From the NCBI RefSeq assembly GCF_042676385.1, contig NZ_JBHTHA010000027.1:1-64000 (forward strand): a stretch of 64,000 nt of DNA, written 5' to 3'. The translations under genes and the position numbers were made by a program. Position 1 is the first letter of the stretch, and each line of letters begins with the position of its first letter. The stretch is from Paenibacillus_E sp042676385. GTDB lineage: Bacteria; Bacillota; Bacilli; Paenibacillales; NBRC-103111. Positions 8,336 through 16,664 of this stretch are shown here, piece by piece. The notes under the pieces are model-generated. The model was not told where the DNA came from. It did not search any database and saw nothing but the letters and a program-made list of their open reading frames with translations.

Positions 8336-9523
8336 TTGCAGCCAGACGCTATAGATCGTGTCATAAAAAACGCCATTAACGTCATGGAGAGCAGTAAATA
8401 CCAGATTTTTGAGATTGCAGAAACATCCCGGCTTGAGAAAGAGGCACTGAACCGCGAACTAGAAGAGATTCAGGAAGAAACCAGTGTCACCATTGAGCTG
8501 GTGGACAAGCTGGAGAAGGATTATAAGCGATCCCGTATTAGGCTTACGGAGGTTAGTCGAGATTTCAACAAGTACCGCGAGGATGATATCAAGACAGCCT
8601 ATGAAGCCGCTATTGCGCTCCAACTACAGCTGACCATCGCCAGGGAAAAAGAGAGCCATCTCAAAACTCGGCGTAATGATTTACAGCAGCGAGTGAAAAA
8701 TGTGGACAAACAGGTGGAACGGGCAGAGACGATCGTCTCCCAGATGAATGTTGTGTTGGAGTACTTGTCGGGGGATCTCAATCAGGTTACCCGCATTTTG
8801 GAATCCGCCAAAAATAGACAGCTGCTCGGTTTGAAAATTATTTTGGCCCAGGAAGAAGAGCGGAAGCGGATCGCGCGCGAAATTCACGACGGCATGGCAC
8901 AAACGCTCGCTAATGTCGTGCTTCGTACTGAGATTGCGGAACGCATGCTCGGCAAGCAGGATATCCCGTCAGTCAAGGAAGAATTAGTAGATTTGAAGGG
9001 ACAAGTCAGAGGGGGGCTTGAAGAGGTTCGCAAGATTATCTTCAACCTCCGCCCTATGGCGCTTGACGATTTGGGCATTGTACCCACGCTGCGCAAATAT
9101 GTGCAGGATTTCGAGGAAAAGCACAGAATTCGTACGCAATTCAATCTTGTGGGCAAGGAAACTCGCATTCCGTCCGGACTTGAAATTGCTATTTTCCGAC
9201 TGGTGCAGGAAGCTCTATCGAATGTGATCAAACATGCGAAAGCCACTTTTGTATCTGTTGAGCTCACTTTGGAACGTGATCAAGTTCAAATTTATGTGGT
9301 AGATAACGGGATCGGTTTCGATGTGATGCAGACGGAGCAAAGAATAGCCAAGGGGAACAATTTTGGTTTGCTTGGCATGCGTGAGCGTGTTGAGCTGCTG
9401 GATGGCTCGATGGTTCTAGAGTCTGAAAAGGATTCGGGTACAAAAATAACGATGCTGATCCCTATCGGCGGCAGAGCAGAGAACAAGGAGGAAAATCAGA
9501 ATGGACAACACGGCGAGTCATAA
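8336..9523 (+). CDS. degS: Sensor histidine kinase DegS
   Basis: Cytosolic histidine kinase of the HPK7 class and partner of DegU. There are no membrane segments. The N-terminal two fifths (about residues 20-165) is a long coiled-coil sensing region. It is followed by the dimerisation/phospho-acceptor helix with EEERKRIAREIHDGMAQ (phosphorylatable His in IHDG) and a HATPase_c domain with DNGIGFD and GLLGMRERV. Length and layout match Bacillus DegS. TTG at 8336 is preferred to TTG at 8327, because AAGGAG at 8319-8324 is only 2 nt from the latter. The 3' end overlaps degU, so the two genes form an operon. Confidence 0.93.
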   Translation: MQPDAIDRVIKNAINVMESSKYQIFEIAETSRLEKEALNRELEEIQEETSVTIELVDKLEKDYKRSRIRLTEVSRDFNKYREDDIKTAYEAAIALQLQLTIAREKESHLKTRRNDLQQRVKNVDKQVERAETIVSQMNVVLEYLSGDLNQVTRILESAKNRQLLGLKIILAQEEERKRIAREIHDGMAQTLANVVLRTEIAERMLGKQDIPSVKEELVDLKGQVRGGLEEVRKIIFNLRPMALDDLGIVPTLRKYVQDFEEKHRIRTQFNLVGKETRIPSGLEIAIFRLVQEALSNVIKHAKATFVSVELTLERDQVQIYVVDNGIGFDVMQTEQRIAKGNNFGLLGMRERVELLDGSMVLESEKDSGTKITMLIPIGGRAENKEENQNGQHGES

Positions 9524-10226
9524 ACGTAATGTGCGCATTGTGATTGCGGACGATCATCAGCTTTTTCGCGAAGGTGTTAAGCGAATCATCAACATGGAAG
9601 ATGATATGGAAGTGATTGGAGAGTGCGGTGACGGTATCCAAGTCATTGAGCTTTGTAACCAAATCACACCGGACATCGTTCTGATGGACATTAATATGCC
9701 CCTGGAAAACGGAGTTATCGCTACCGAGCGTCTGAAACTCATTTTCCCTGACATCAAAGTTATTATCCTTTCCATTCATGACGATGAAAGCTATGTGTTC
9801 GAGACGCTCCGCAAAGGAGCTTCCGGCTATTTGCTGAAAGACATGGAGGCGGAGTCGCTCATCAATGCGATTCGTTCCGTCGTAGCCGGCCATGCCTATA
9901 TTCATCCGAAAGTGACAGGCAAGCTGATCAATCAGCTTCGTCGCATGACTTATCTCGACGATGTTGGCGTTGTCGGTTCGGGACAAGGTGTTAAAGATAC
10001 AGGTTTGAAATACATACATAATGCAAACAGTCCGCTTACCAAACGTGAAGCCGAAGTGCTTCGACTCATGGCGGAAGGAAAAAGCAATAAGCTGATCGGC
10101 GAGTTCTTGTATATCAGTGAGAAAACAGTGAAAAACCACGTCAGCAGCATCCTCCAAAAAATGGAAGTTGACGACCGTACGCAAGCGGTTATTATTGCAA
10201 TCAAGAATGGTTGGGTGACACTATAA
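9501..10226 (+). CDS. degU: Response regulator DegU
   Basis: A 241-residue NarL/LuxR-type regulator. The N-terminal receiver domain has the acidic pair (VIADDHQLF), the phospho-acceptor Asp in DIVLMDINMP and the conserved Lys in GYLLKD. The C-terminal HTH domain reads LTKREAEVLRLMAEGKSNKLIGEFLYISEKTVKNHVSSI. In Bacillus, DegU controls exoenzymes, competence and motility, which fits the nearby comF and flagellar genes. AAGGAGG lies 9 nt before the ATG, and the start is inside degS, giving translational coupling. A palindromic repeat follows it. Confidence 0.95.
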   Translation: MDNTASHKRNVRIVIADDHQLFREGVKRIINMEDDMEVIGECGDGIQVIELCNQITPDIVLMDINMPLENGVIATERLKLIFPDIKVIILSIHDDESYVFETLRKGASGYLLKDMEAESLINAIRSVVAGHAYIHPKVTGKLINQLRRMTYLDDVGVVGSGQGVKDTGLKYIHNANSPLTKREAEVLRLMAEGKSNKLIGEFLYISEKTVKNHVSSILQKMEVDDRTQAVIIAIKNGWVTL

Positions 10227-10231
10227 TAGGA

Positions 10232-10398
10232 GTTTAAAAAGTCCGCTTTCAGAACCGAGAAGGTTGGACGATATTCGGAGAAGGAGGAACGGAGCGTAGT
10301 GGGTTGCTACGAGAGTACCGGACTTCCCGGATTCGTTCAAGATTCGATGCCGAAATACTTCATGAAATAACTTCGTTATCAAAGTGGTCTTTTTAAAC
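10232..10398 (+). repeat. 167-bp intergenic palindromic element, possibly a structured RNA or dispersed repeat
   Basis: Ends are an 18-bp imperfect inverted repeat: GTTTAAAAAGTCCGCTTT at 10232-10249 and AAAGTGGTCTTTTTAAAC at 10381-10398, with two mismatches. Inside lie separate small hairpins: AACC/GGTT (10253-10265), CGTAG/CTACG (10295-10311) and ATAAC/GTTAT (10367-10379). That is the layout of a multibranched RNA closed by one long stem. There is no open reading frame. It lies just after degU and before the comF operon, and its right arm could also terminate degU transcription. Confidence 0.6.
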
Positions 10399-10460
10399 AA
10401 CCATTAAAGGAACCCCCCCTCTCTCTACGGCATACAATGCAGGTAAGGGAGGGAGCCGCT

Positions 10461-10859
10461 ATGTGGATCGGATTGCTTTGGATCGTAGGCTGCTACGGAA
10501 TCAGCATTGCTGTGCTTCATATCTTGTTCAGAATCCGAAAGGGAAGAAACAAGAAGCAAGCTAAAGTTCTACTAGTTACCAAAAACAATCAAAATCAAAT
10601 TGAATGGTATATTCGCTCATTGTTTTTCTTTTCTCGAGTAAAAGGCAGCCAAGTTAACGCCGCAATCTTCGATGAGGGCTCGTCGGACGACACTCTGAAA
10701 ATCATTGAGCGATTATCCCATACCCACTTGCTTGAGATTTATCACCAAGCCGATGATGAATTCGTCGATGATTATTTGCGACAGCATGAAAATGAACCAT
10801 TAATCGTTGTAAATCTCAGCAATCGGGAGGATCTGGTGAAGATCCCAGTTGTGATGTAG
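10461..10859 (+). CDS. Short membrane-anchored glycosyltransferase-2-like protein
   Basis: A 132-residue protein starting at ATG 10461 behind GGGAGG. Residues 1-25 form a single N-terminal membrane segment (IGLLWIVGCYGISIAVLHIL), followed by a basic stretch (RIRKGRNKKQ). The remainder resembles the first half of a GT-A fold (VLLVTKNNQNQIEWYIRSLF, then DEGSSDDTLKIIERL). The catalytic second half is missing, so activity is doubtful. The position directly before comFA parallels the small gene (yviA) before comF in Bacillus, but the sequence does not let me equate them. Confidence 0.55.
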   Translation: MWIGLLWIVGCYGISIAVLHILFRIRKGRNKKQAKVLLVTKNNQNQIEWYIRSLFFFSRVKGSQVNAAIFDEGSSDDTLKIIERLSHTHLLEIYHQADDEFVDDYLRQHENEPLIVVNLSNREDLVKIPVVM

Positions 10860-10892
10860 CAAATGGATTCTATACAGAGAGCAAGGTGAAGG

Positions 10893-12800
10893 ATGAAGGG
10901 TCAACTATATGCGGTGCATATCGGATCGCGCTGGACATGGAACCTGACGATTCACGCGCATACCGACATTCATTATTGGTTCGAGCAATACGGTGCCGAC
11001 GCCGGCATCCTACTGCTGGAGCCTTTTATTTCTTTAGGGCAAGCTATGAAAATGCTTCAGATGATTTCTTTAACCTCGGAAATGACCTCTTGGAATGTTC
11101 AATCACCATCCTCATTGCTTACGGCGAAGCTTCAGAACATAGCGCAGAAATGCGAGATAGCTAGCCATGTAAGCGACTCATTCTTAATCACAACCATCTC
11201 TTTTGAAAAGTGGAAACAAGGCATGTTTCCTGGCATCCCAATAAAGGCTGATAGGTACAAACATATAGTGGAGGCTTGTAGTGGTAGAGCGCTCCTAATT
11301 GATGAAATTCAGCAGTTAATAGCGTACATTGGCGTCGACGCTGTCGAGTCAGTTACTTGGCTACCATATCTGCAGCTTGCCTACTTGAACGGCGATTTGG
11401 AGCTGAGTAATGGCCTAAGGTTGATTGAATACCGGGACTGGAGGCGTGGCTTCAAAAAAGTGACGACCTATTACTGCAAAAGGTGTGGAACCGGCTCGGA
11501 TCGGATGTTTTGGGCGAGTTGTATTCATTGTGGACAGGATTGTCCGTATTGTGAAGAATGTCTGACAATGGGGCGAACGCGATTTTGTTCTTTGCTCATA
11601 CGTGGTCGGAGTGCCATTCAAGGGTTAGATGGGAAGAAGAAGGGAGATTACAAAGTCTTTATCGAGCCTTGGGGGCTGAGTGAGGCACAGACAGCGGCCT
11701 CGTTGGAGGGCCTGCGGTATATCGAAGAGGGTGCACGGTCCCGGCAGCAGGGAGTGAAGAGTGGGGAGGATCGTCACGGTACCCAAAAAAAGTTCTTAAT
11801 CTGGGCGGTGACAGGCGCCGGCAAAACGGAAATGATTTTTCCTTTTATCCACCATACCGTAGCTAGAGGCGGACGCGTACTCATTGCTACACCGCGCAAA
11901 GACGTTGTGCTGGAACTACAACCGCGGATAGGACGAGCATTCGCCCAATACAGTGTTGTCACGTTGTATGGCGGGAGCGAGCAGAGGTGGGAGCAGGGGC
12001 AGATCACAATCGCTACGACACATCAGTTGTTGAGATTTCATGAGGCTTTTGATCTTGTAATTGTTGATGAAATTGATGCGTTTCCTTATCATAATAACCC
12101 CATGCTTGCTTACGTTGCCGCCAAAGTTGTCAAACCGGAAGGCACTAACATTTTGCTGTCGGCAACTCCGCCAAGCGCTGTAAGAAAGGCTGCGGAACGT
12201 GGGCGTTTAGCGCATGTTCGCGTACCTGTGCGGTTTCATAGGCATCCGCTTCCGGTGCCACAGCTTCTTGCTGTCCCTTCTTTGCGTAAATGCATTCAGT
12301 CTAAGGCGCTGCCGCAGTCTTTATTGACCAGGCTGCAGACTTCAGTGAGACGTGGAGCGCAGGTGTTTGTTTTTGTACCGAACATACAATTGGTAGAGTC
12401 AATGGTTGAGTTGCTGCGGGTTAAGCAATTAGATATCGATGGGAGCGGCAAAGTTATTAGCGTTGAGGGTACCTCCTCCAAAGATTCGGATCGAACCTTG
12501 AAAGTACAGCGTTTCCGCGATAGAGAAATTCGCGTGCTTGTCACAACCACCATTTTGGAGCGCGGGGTCACGGTTCCTAAATCTGATGTTTTCATTTTAG
12601 ACGCAGACTCAAGGCTTTTCGACGAGGCCGCCCTTGTTCAGATGGCAGGACGTGCAGGGAGATCGAAAGATGACCCGGCAGGACTGGTATATTTTGCATC
12701 CAAGGAACTAACTCATTCCCAAAAGGAGGCCATAAGACAAATTAAACAGATGAACCGAATTGCTCGTAAAAGGGGTTATTTGAAAGGGGGAAATGAATGA
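10893..12800 (+). CDS. comFA: Late competence helicase ComFA
   Basis: A 635-residue DEAD-box-type ATPase thought to drive uptake of transforming single-stranded DNA across the membrane. A four-cysteine zinc motif lies at about residues 195-235 (CKRCG, CIHCGQDCPYCEEC). Walker A is AVTGAGKTE (about 305-313), the DEID box is at about 392-395, and SATPP and the C-terminal helicase motif QMAGRAGRS follow. The N-terminal 190 residues are less conserved. The stop overlaps the start of comFC by 4 nt. A competence (ComK) or DegU link is expected from Bacillus, but no operator was identified. Confidence 0.93.
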   Translation: MKGQLYAVHIGSRWTWNLTIHAHTDIHYWFEQYGADAGILLLEPFISLGQAMKMLQMISLTSEMTSWNVQSPSSLLTAKLQNIAQKCEIASHVSDSFLITTISFEKWKQGMFPGIPIKADRYKHIVEACSGRALLIDEIQQLIAYIGVDAVESVTWLPYLQLAYLNGDLELSNGLRLIEYRDWRRGFKKVTTYYCKRCGTGSDRMFWASCIHCGQDCPYCEECLTMGRTRFCSLLIRGRSAIQGLDGKKKGDYKVFIEPWGLSEAQTAASLEGLRYIEEGARSRQQGVKSGEDRHGTQKKFLIWAVTGAGKTEMIFPFIHHTVARGGRVLIATPRKDVVLELQPRIGRAFAQYSVVTLYGGSEQRWEQGQITIATTHQLLRFHEAFDLVIVDEIDAFPYHNNPMLAYVAAKVVKPEGTNILLSATPPSAVRKAAERGRLAHVRVPVRFHRHPLPVPQLLAVPSLRKCIQSKALPQSLLTRLQTSVRRGAQVFVFVPNIQLVESMVELLRVKQLDIDGSGKVISVEGTSSKDSDRTLKVQRFRDREIRVLVTTTILERGVTVPKSDVFILDADSRLFDEAALVQMAGRAGRSKDDPAGLVYFASKELTHSQKEAIRQIKQMNRIARKRGYLKGGNE

Positions 12801-13576
12801 ACGAGAATAAGGGAAGTTTGATTGGACGGGCCGTAGAAGTGCTTCTTTCACTGCTTAGCCCGCGAAAAGATGAGTGTCTGCTTTGTAAACAGGCTAGCCA
12901 CTTACAGAGCGAAGAGTTTGGGCTTTGCCATGCTTGCTTTAAGCGAATTCCTTGGATTCGAGAAGTGATGTGCTCAAACTGCGGTCGGGGTGAGCATTGC
13001 TCGGATTGTATTCGCCGGGAGCGGACGTATTTCTCGAAAAATCGTAGTGCTGTTAGGTACGATGATGCAATGAAGGAGCTGCTTGCACGTTATAAATACC
13101 GTGGCGATGAACGGTTGAAATCGGTAGTTGGGCATATGATGGTTCATGCTTTCGGGCTGCTTCATTCGGAGGTTGGGCGGAAAGATCGGAAAAAGGTTTC
13201 AAACGATACGTTCGAACTCATTACATTCGTCCCCGTAAGTGAGCGCCGACTGCTTGAGCGGGGGTTTAATCAAGCGGAACAGATGGCTACCGAGCTTGGC
13301 CGAAGAGTTGGCATTCCGGTTATGCCTTTGCTGGTTCGTTCAAGGCATACGGATAAGCAAAGCTTCAAAAAAAGAAGCGAGCGTTTGGATGATTTGCAGC
13401 ATGCTTTTGAAGTAAGCACGTCACAAGTTGAGCTGGTTAAATGTACATCCGGATCAACATTTATCATCTATGTCGTAGACGATGTCTACACAACGGGGAG
13501 TACCATGAATCAATGCGCCAAGGTGCTAAAAGAAAGCTTTGCTGCAGAAGTATTTGGAGTAACTTGGGCTCGGTAG
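12797..13576 (+). CDS. comFC: Competence phosphoribosyltransferase-like protein ComFC
   Basis: A 259-residue member of the ComF/GntX family. An N-terminal zinc-ribbon carries CLLC, CHAC and CSNCGRGEHCSDC. The C-terminal part is a phosphoribosyltransferase-type fold with the PRPP loop FIIYVVDDVYTTGSTM near residues 222-237. It is required for transformation in relatives, and its substrate is not settled. ATGA overlap with comFA shows tight coupling. Confidence 0.92.
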   Translation: MNENKGSLIGRAVEVLLSLLSPRKDECLLCKQASHLQSEEFGLCHACFKRIPWIREVMCSNCGRGEHCSDCIRRERTYFSKNRSAVRYDDAMKELLARYKYRGDERLKSVVGHMMVHAFGLLHSEVGRKDRKKVSNDTFELITFVPVSERRLLERGFNQAEQMATELGRRVGIPVMPLLVRSRHTDKQSFKKRSERLDDLQHAFEVSTSQVELVKCTSGSTFIIYVVDDVYTTGSTMNQCAKVLKESFAAEVFGVTWAR

Positions 13577-13686
13577 GACCGGAATCAGCTTAATAAATAG
13601 AAAAATAGGATATGCAAAAGATGTCGAATTGCGGTAAACTGGAATTAATTATATGTTATTGGGAATAGTAGAAGGAGGGCTGTACA

Positions 13687-14109
13687 ATGAGCATGAATGT
13701 TGCGAATTGTCCGCGTTGTGGAAAGATTTTTGTAAAGGGATTCAATGACGTTTGCCCGAATTGCGTCAAAGAAATTGAACTGCAATATGAAAAGTGTGTA
13801 AAGTTTCTGCGTGAAAATAGAGGTGCGGCTATTCAAGAATTAAGCGAAGCAACTGAAGTCTCAATTAAACAGATTACCAAATTCATCCGCGAAGGCCGGA
13901 TTTCAATTGTGAATGCGCCGAACATGTCGTATCCATGCGAAGTGTGCGGGACGTTGATTCGTGAAAATACCATGTGCGAACCTTGTCGGGCGAAGCTGGT
14001 GAAGGATGTCAGGAACAATGCGGAAGATCAGCGGCGGAATGAACAACTCAAAAAGCAAGAGGGCAGAATCAGCTTCAACATTAAGGATCGGTTGCAAGAC
14101 AGACATTAG
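13687..14109 (+). CDS. yvyF: Flagellar-operon zinc-ribbon protein (YvyF/TIGR03826 family)
   Basis: A 140-residue protein with an N-terminal CPRCG...CPNC ribbon, a central helix-turn-helix-like segment (IQELSEATEVSIKQITKFIREGRI) and a second CEVCG...CEPC ribbon. This is the family found between comFC and flgM in Bacillus. Its role is not well defined; MerR-like DNA binding has been suggested from the fold. GGAGGG lies before the ATG. The SigD promoter of flgM follows it directly. Confidence 0.85.
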   Translation: MSMNVANCPRCGKIFVKGFNDVCPNCVKEIELQYEKCVKFLRENRGAAIQELSEATEVSIKQITKFIREGRISIVNAPNMSYPCEVCGTLIRENTMCEPCRAKLVKDVRNNAEDQRRNEQLKKQEGRISFNIKDRLQDRH

Positions 14110-14134
14110 TTCAAGAAATAGGACTAGAGAGATA

Positions 14135-14162
14135 TAAAGTTTCATACGTAAGGTGCCGATAA
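14135..14162 (+). promoter_or_regulatory. SigD (FliA-type) promoter of the flgM operon
   Basis: TAAAGTTT starts at 14135 and GCCGATAA occupies 14155-14162, with 16 nt between TAAA and GCCGATAA. Both boxes match the SigD/sigma-28 consensus exactly. The -10 is also the left arm of the hairpin at 14154-14183. Confidence 0.9.
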
Positions 14163-14192
14163 TAATTCTAAAGATTATCGGCATTTTATTTT
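14154..14192 (+). terminator. Terminator-like hairpin that shares its 5' arm with the SigD -10 box
   Basis: Perfect 10-bp arms TGCCGATAAT (14154-14163) and ATTATCGGCA (14174-14183), followed by TTTTATTTT. Transcripts reading through from yvyF would contain the whole hairpin. Transcripts starting from the SigD promoter (about 14169) would lack the left arm. Confidence 0.75.
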
Positions 14193-14222
14193 ATATGTCA
14201 ATGTGATAGGAGTGTGAAGAGT

Positions 14223-14495
14223 ATGAAAATTAATGAAAATCAACGTATAGGTGCTATCAATCCTTATAAAAAAGCGAGCGATGCAAAGTACGCTCAAGCA
14301 ACAGGCAAAAAAGACAGACCCAAAGACCAGGTCGAGATTTCGGCTGAAGCGAAGGGACTGCTTGATGCGCAAGGAAGCGCTCGTACGGAGGAACAATCCC
14401 GTCGCATTGAAGAATTGAAGTCATCAGTCGCATCAGGTACGTATCATGTGGATGCGAAAAAAATCGCAGAGAAGCTTCTTCCTTATATCAAGTAG
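14223..14495 (+). CDS. flgM: Anti-sigma-28 factor FlgM
   Basis: A 90-residue FlgM that binds and inhibits SigD until the hook-basal body is finished. The disordered, charged N-terminal half is followed by the sigma-binding C-terminal helices (KDQVEISAEAKGLLDA, RIEELKSSVASGTYHVDAKKIAEKLL). ATG at 14223 is chosen over GTG at 14214 because of its spacing from AGGAG. It is the first gene after a perfect SigD promoter, giving the classic negative feedback loop. Confidence 0.93.
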   Translation: MKINENQRIGAINPYKKASDAKYAQATGKKDRPKDQVEISAEAKGLLDAQGSARTEEQSRRIEELKSSVASGTYHVDAKKIAEKLLPYIK

Positions 14496-14531
14496 TTATG
14501 TATTACATCAAATGAAATTAGGTGAACCATC

Positions 14532-15032
14532 ATGTCGATTCAAGCATTAATAGATGTTCTATATAAACTGAATGATGCTCATGTTGTTTTATTGGAGCTC
14601 GGTGAGCGTAAGAAACAGGCCATCATTCAAAATAAAGTCGACATTTTGAACCAGATTGTAAATAAAGAAAATAAGTATTTGGTACTGGTTACTGAATTAG
14701 AACAAATGCGGTTGCAAGAGACAGGAAGTTATCTAATAGCCAGAGGATATCATCCCAATCCACAGATTACAGTAAGTCAGTTAGTTAAATTGATTTTTAA
14801 AGCTGAAGATAAGATGTCTTTGCAAGATGCCCAGGAAAATTTATCAAAAACCTTACTTAAACTTCGGGAGCTCAATACTTTGAATAAGCAACTGATCGAA
14901 GATTCATTAAACTACATCGATTTTTCTTTAGACCTCTTTTTGGGTAGGTTCGATGATGAACCTATCTACAGCAAACCCACGGAAGCCCAACAAAGTATAA
15001 CCAAATTGAATATATTCGATGCGCGTGCTTAA
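14532..15032 (+). CDS. flgN: Flagellar export chaperone FlgN
   Basis: A 166-residue, mostly helical protein with the FlgN pattern (LYKLNDAHVVLLELGERKKQAIIQNKVDILNQIV). Its C-terminal helix ends with a region before the hook-associated partner genes. FlgN binds the C termini of FlgK and FlgL and guides them to the export gate. It lies between flgM and flgK, as in Bacillus (yvyG). Confidence 0.88.
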   Translation: MSIQALIDVLYKLNDAHVVLLELGERKKQAIIQNKVDILNQIVNKENKYLVLVTELEQMRLQETGSYLIARGYHPNPQITVSQLVKLIFKAEDKMSLQDAQENLSKTLLKLRELNTLNKQLIEDSLNYIDFSLDLFLGRFDDEPIYSKPTEAQQSITKLNIFDARA

Positions 15033-15066
15033 TGAGTCATATGCAAATTAGGAGGATGAGCAGAAA

Positions 15067-16644
15067 ATGAGGTCAACTTTTTCGGGTTTGGAAATATCTA
15101 CTAGGGCCCTATTTGCGAATCAAGCGGCTTTGAATGTAACAGGTCATAATATAGGTAATGCCAATACACCGGGGTATTCTCGGCAAAGAATCGACTTAGT
15201 CGCTAGTCAGCCTTTAGAAGCGCTTGGACTGTCCAAAAGTACAGCGGCAGGTATGATAGGACAAGGCGTTGATGTTAATCAAATTTCAAGGGTTCGAGAG
15301 AAATTTCTGGATGATCAGTATTACAATGAAAATAAATCTCTCGGAGAATGGAATACTCGGAACGACACATTAACAAAAGTTGAGGCTATAATAAATGAGC
15401 CTTCAGATACCGGGATACAGAAAGTCGTTGATGGTTTTTGGAATTCTTGGCAGGTTCTTAGCCGCGATCCAGAGAATTTGACGGCAAGGGCTTCTCTGAA
15501 GGAAAATGCGCTTGCAATGACGGATGCATTTAATTCGGTGGGCTCAAAATTAGATTCTCTCTCTTCAGATTTAACGAAAAATATTGATATTAAAGCCGGA
15601 GAGATTAACACGTATACATCGCAAATTTCAGATTTAAACGTTCAAATTGCTCGAGCTGAGGGACTAGGTGATAAGGCAAATGATCTACGGGACCAGAGGG
15701 ATTTACTGGTGGACAAAGTATCTAGCCTAGCCAATATTACGGTTACCGAAGATGATAAAGGATATAATATTGCAATTGGAACTACATCCTTGGTTTCATC
15801 TACCTCTGGAGCAAGTCCTGTTACTCAGGCTACTCTGGTTGCAGCCGTTGGCTCAGGAGATTTAAAAAGCGGGGAAATATACGGGATGATTTACTCCCGT
15901 GATAATTATTTAACCAACTATAAAACGCAATTAAATTCCATGATAAATACGATTGTTCAGGGAAAAGTGACAGTTACTTTGCCCAAGGGGAGTGTAATTC
16001 CCGATGGTACGGTATTAAATGGTGTTACTTATTCCGGGACGATCGCTGCGAGGACGCTGGCAAATGATACACAAGTGCAGGTTAATGGTATAAACGGTTT
16101 GCATCAACTAGGTTATACGACAGACAATCCTCCTGTTTCAGGGATTCCATTCTTTACTCTAAAACCAGGTGAGACGGAATTTACTGCGAATTCAATTACA
16201 GTTAATCCGGATATAGTATCTAAAGTTTCCAATATTGTAGCTTCTGCTCGTGTTTATGTGGACAGTTCGGGTAAAACCCAAACTGTACAGGGAAATAACG
16301 ATATTGCGCTTGGTATCGCTAATCTAAGGAATACGAAGTTCACCTTTGATCCAACATCTAGTGGAGCTCCCTCTTTAACAAATGGCACGATTAATGATTT
16401 TTTTCAAGCGGTCGTGGGTCAATTAGGTGCTCAAGCTCAAGAGTCGGGGCGTCAAGTGGATAATCAGAATGTACTTGTGCAACAAGTAGATTCTCGCAGG
16501 CAATCAGTAAGCGGGGTCTCTCTGGATGAAGAAATGTCAAACATGATTAAATATCAGCAAGCTTATAATGCTGCGGCTAAGTCCTTAACGATATTCGATA
16601 CTATTCTAGATAAATTGATAAATGGCACCGGCGTTACAAGGTAA
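15067..16644 (+). CDS. flgK: Hook-associated protein 1 FlgK
   Basis: A 525-residue hook-filament junction protein. The N-terminal D0 region has FSGLEISTRALFANQAALNVTGHNIGNANTPGYSRQR. The C-terminal D0 region ends with SLDEEMSNMIKYQQAYNAAAKSLTIFDTILDKLI. The middle is variable, as usual in this family. AGGAGG precedes the ATG, and flgL follows after 20 nt. Confidence 0.95.
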   Translation: MRSTFSGLEISTRALFANQAALNVTGHNIGNANTPGYSRQRIDLVASQPLEALGLSKSTAAGMIGQGVDVNQISRVREKFLDDQYYNENKSLGEWNTRNDTLTKVEAIINEPSDTGIQKVVDGFWNSWQVLSRDPENLTARASLKENALAMTDAFNSVGSKLDSLSSDLTKNIDIKAGEINTYTSQISDLNVQIARAEGLGDKANDLRDQRDLLVDKVSSLANITVTEDDKGYNIAIGTTSLVSSTSGASPVTQATLVAAVGSGDLKSGEIYGMIYSRDNYLTNYKTQLNSMINTIVQGKVTVTLPKGSVIPDGTVLNGVTYSGTIAARTLANDTQVQVNGINGLHQLGYTTDNPPVSGIPFFTLKPGETEFTANSITVNPDIVSKVSNIVASARVYVDSSGKTQTVQGNNDIALGIANLRNTKFTFDPTSSGAPSLTNGTINDFFQAVVGQLGAQAQESGRQVDNQNVLVQQVDSRRQSVSGVSLDEEMSNMIKYQQAYNAAAKSLTIFDTILDKLINGTGVTR

Positions 16645-16664
16645 GCTACTAAAGGGGTGAATAT

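Noticed and set aside
14154..14183. Bidirectional SigD promoter at the flgM hairpin
   Set aside because: The right arm also reads GCCGATAA on the minus strand, but there is no TAAA at the right distance on that strand.
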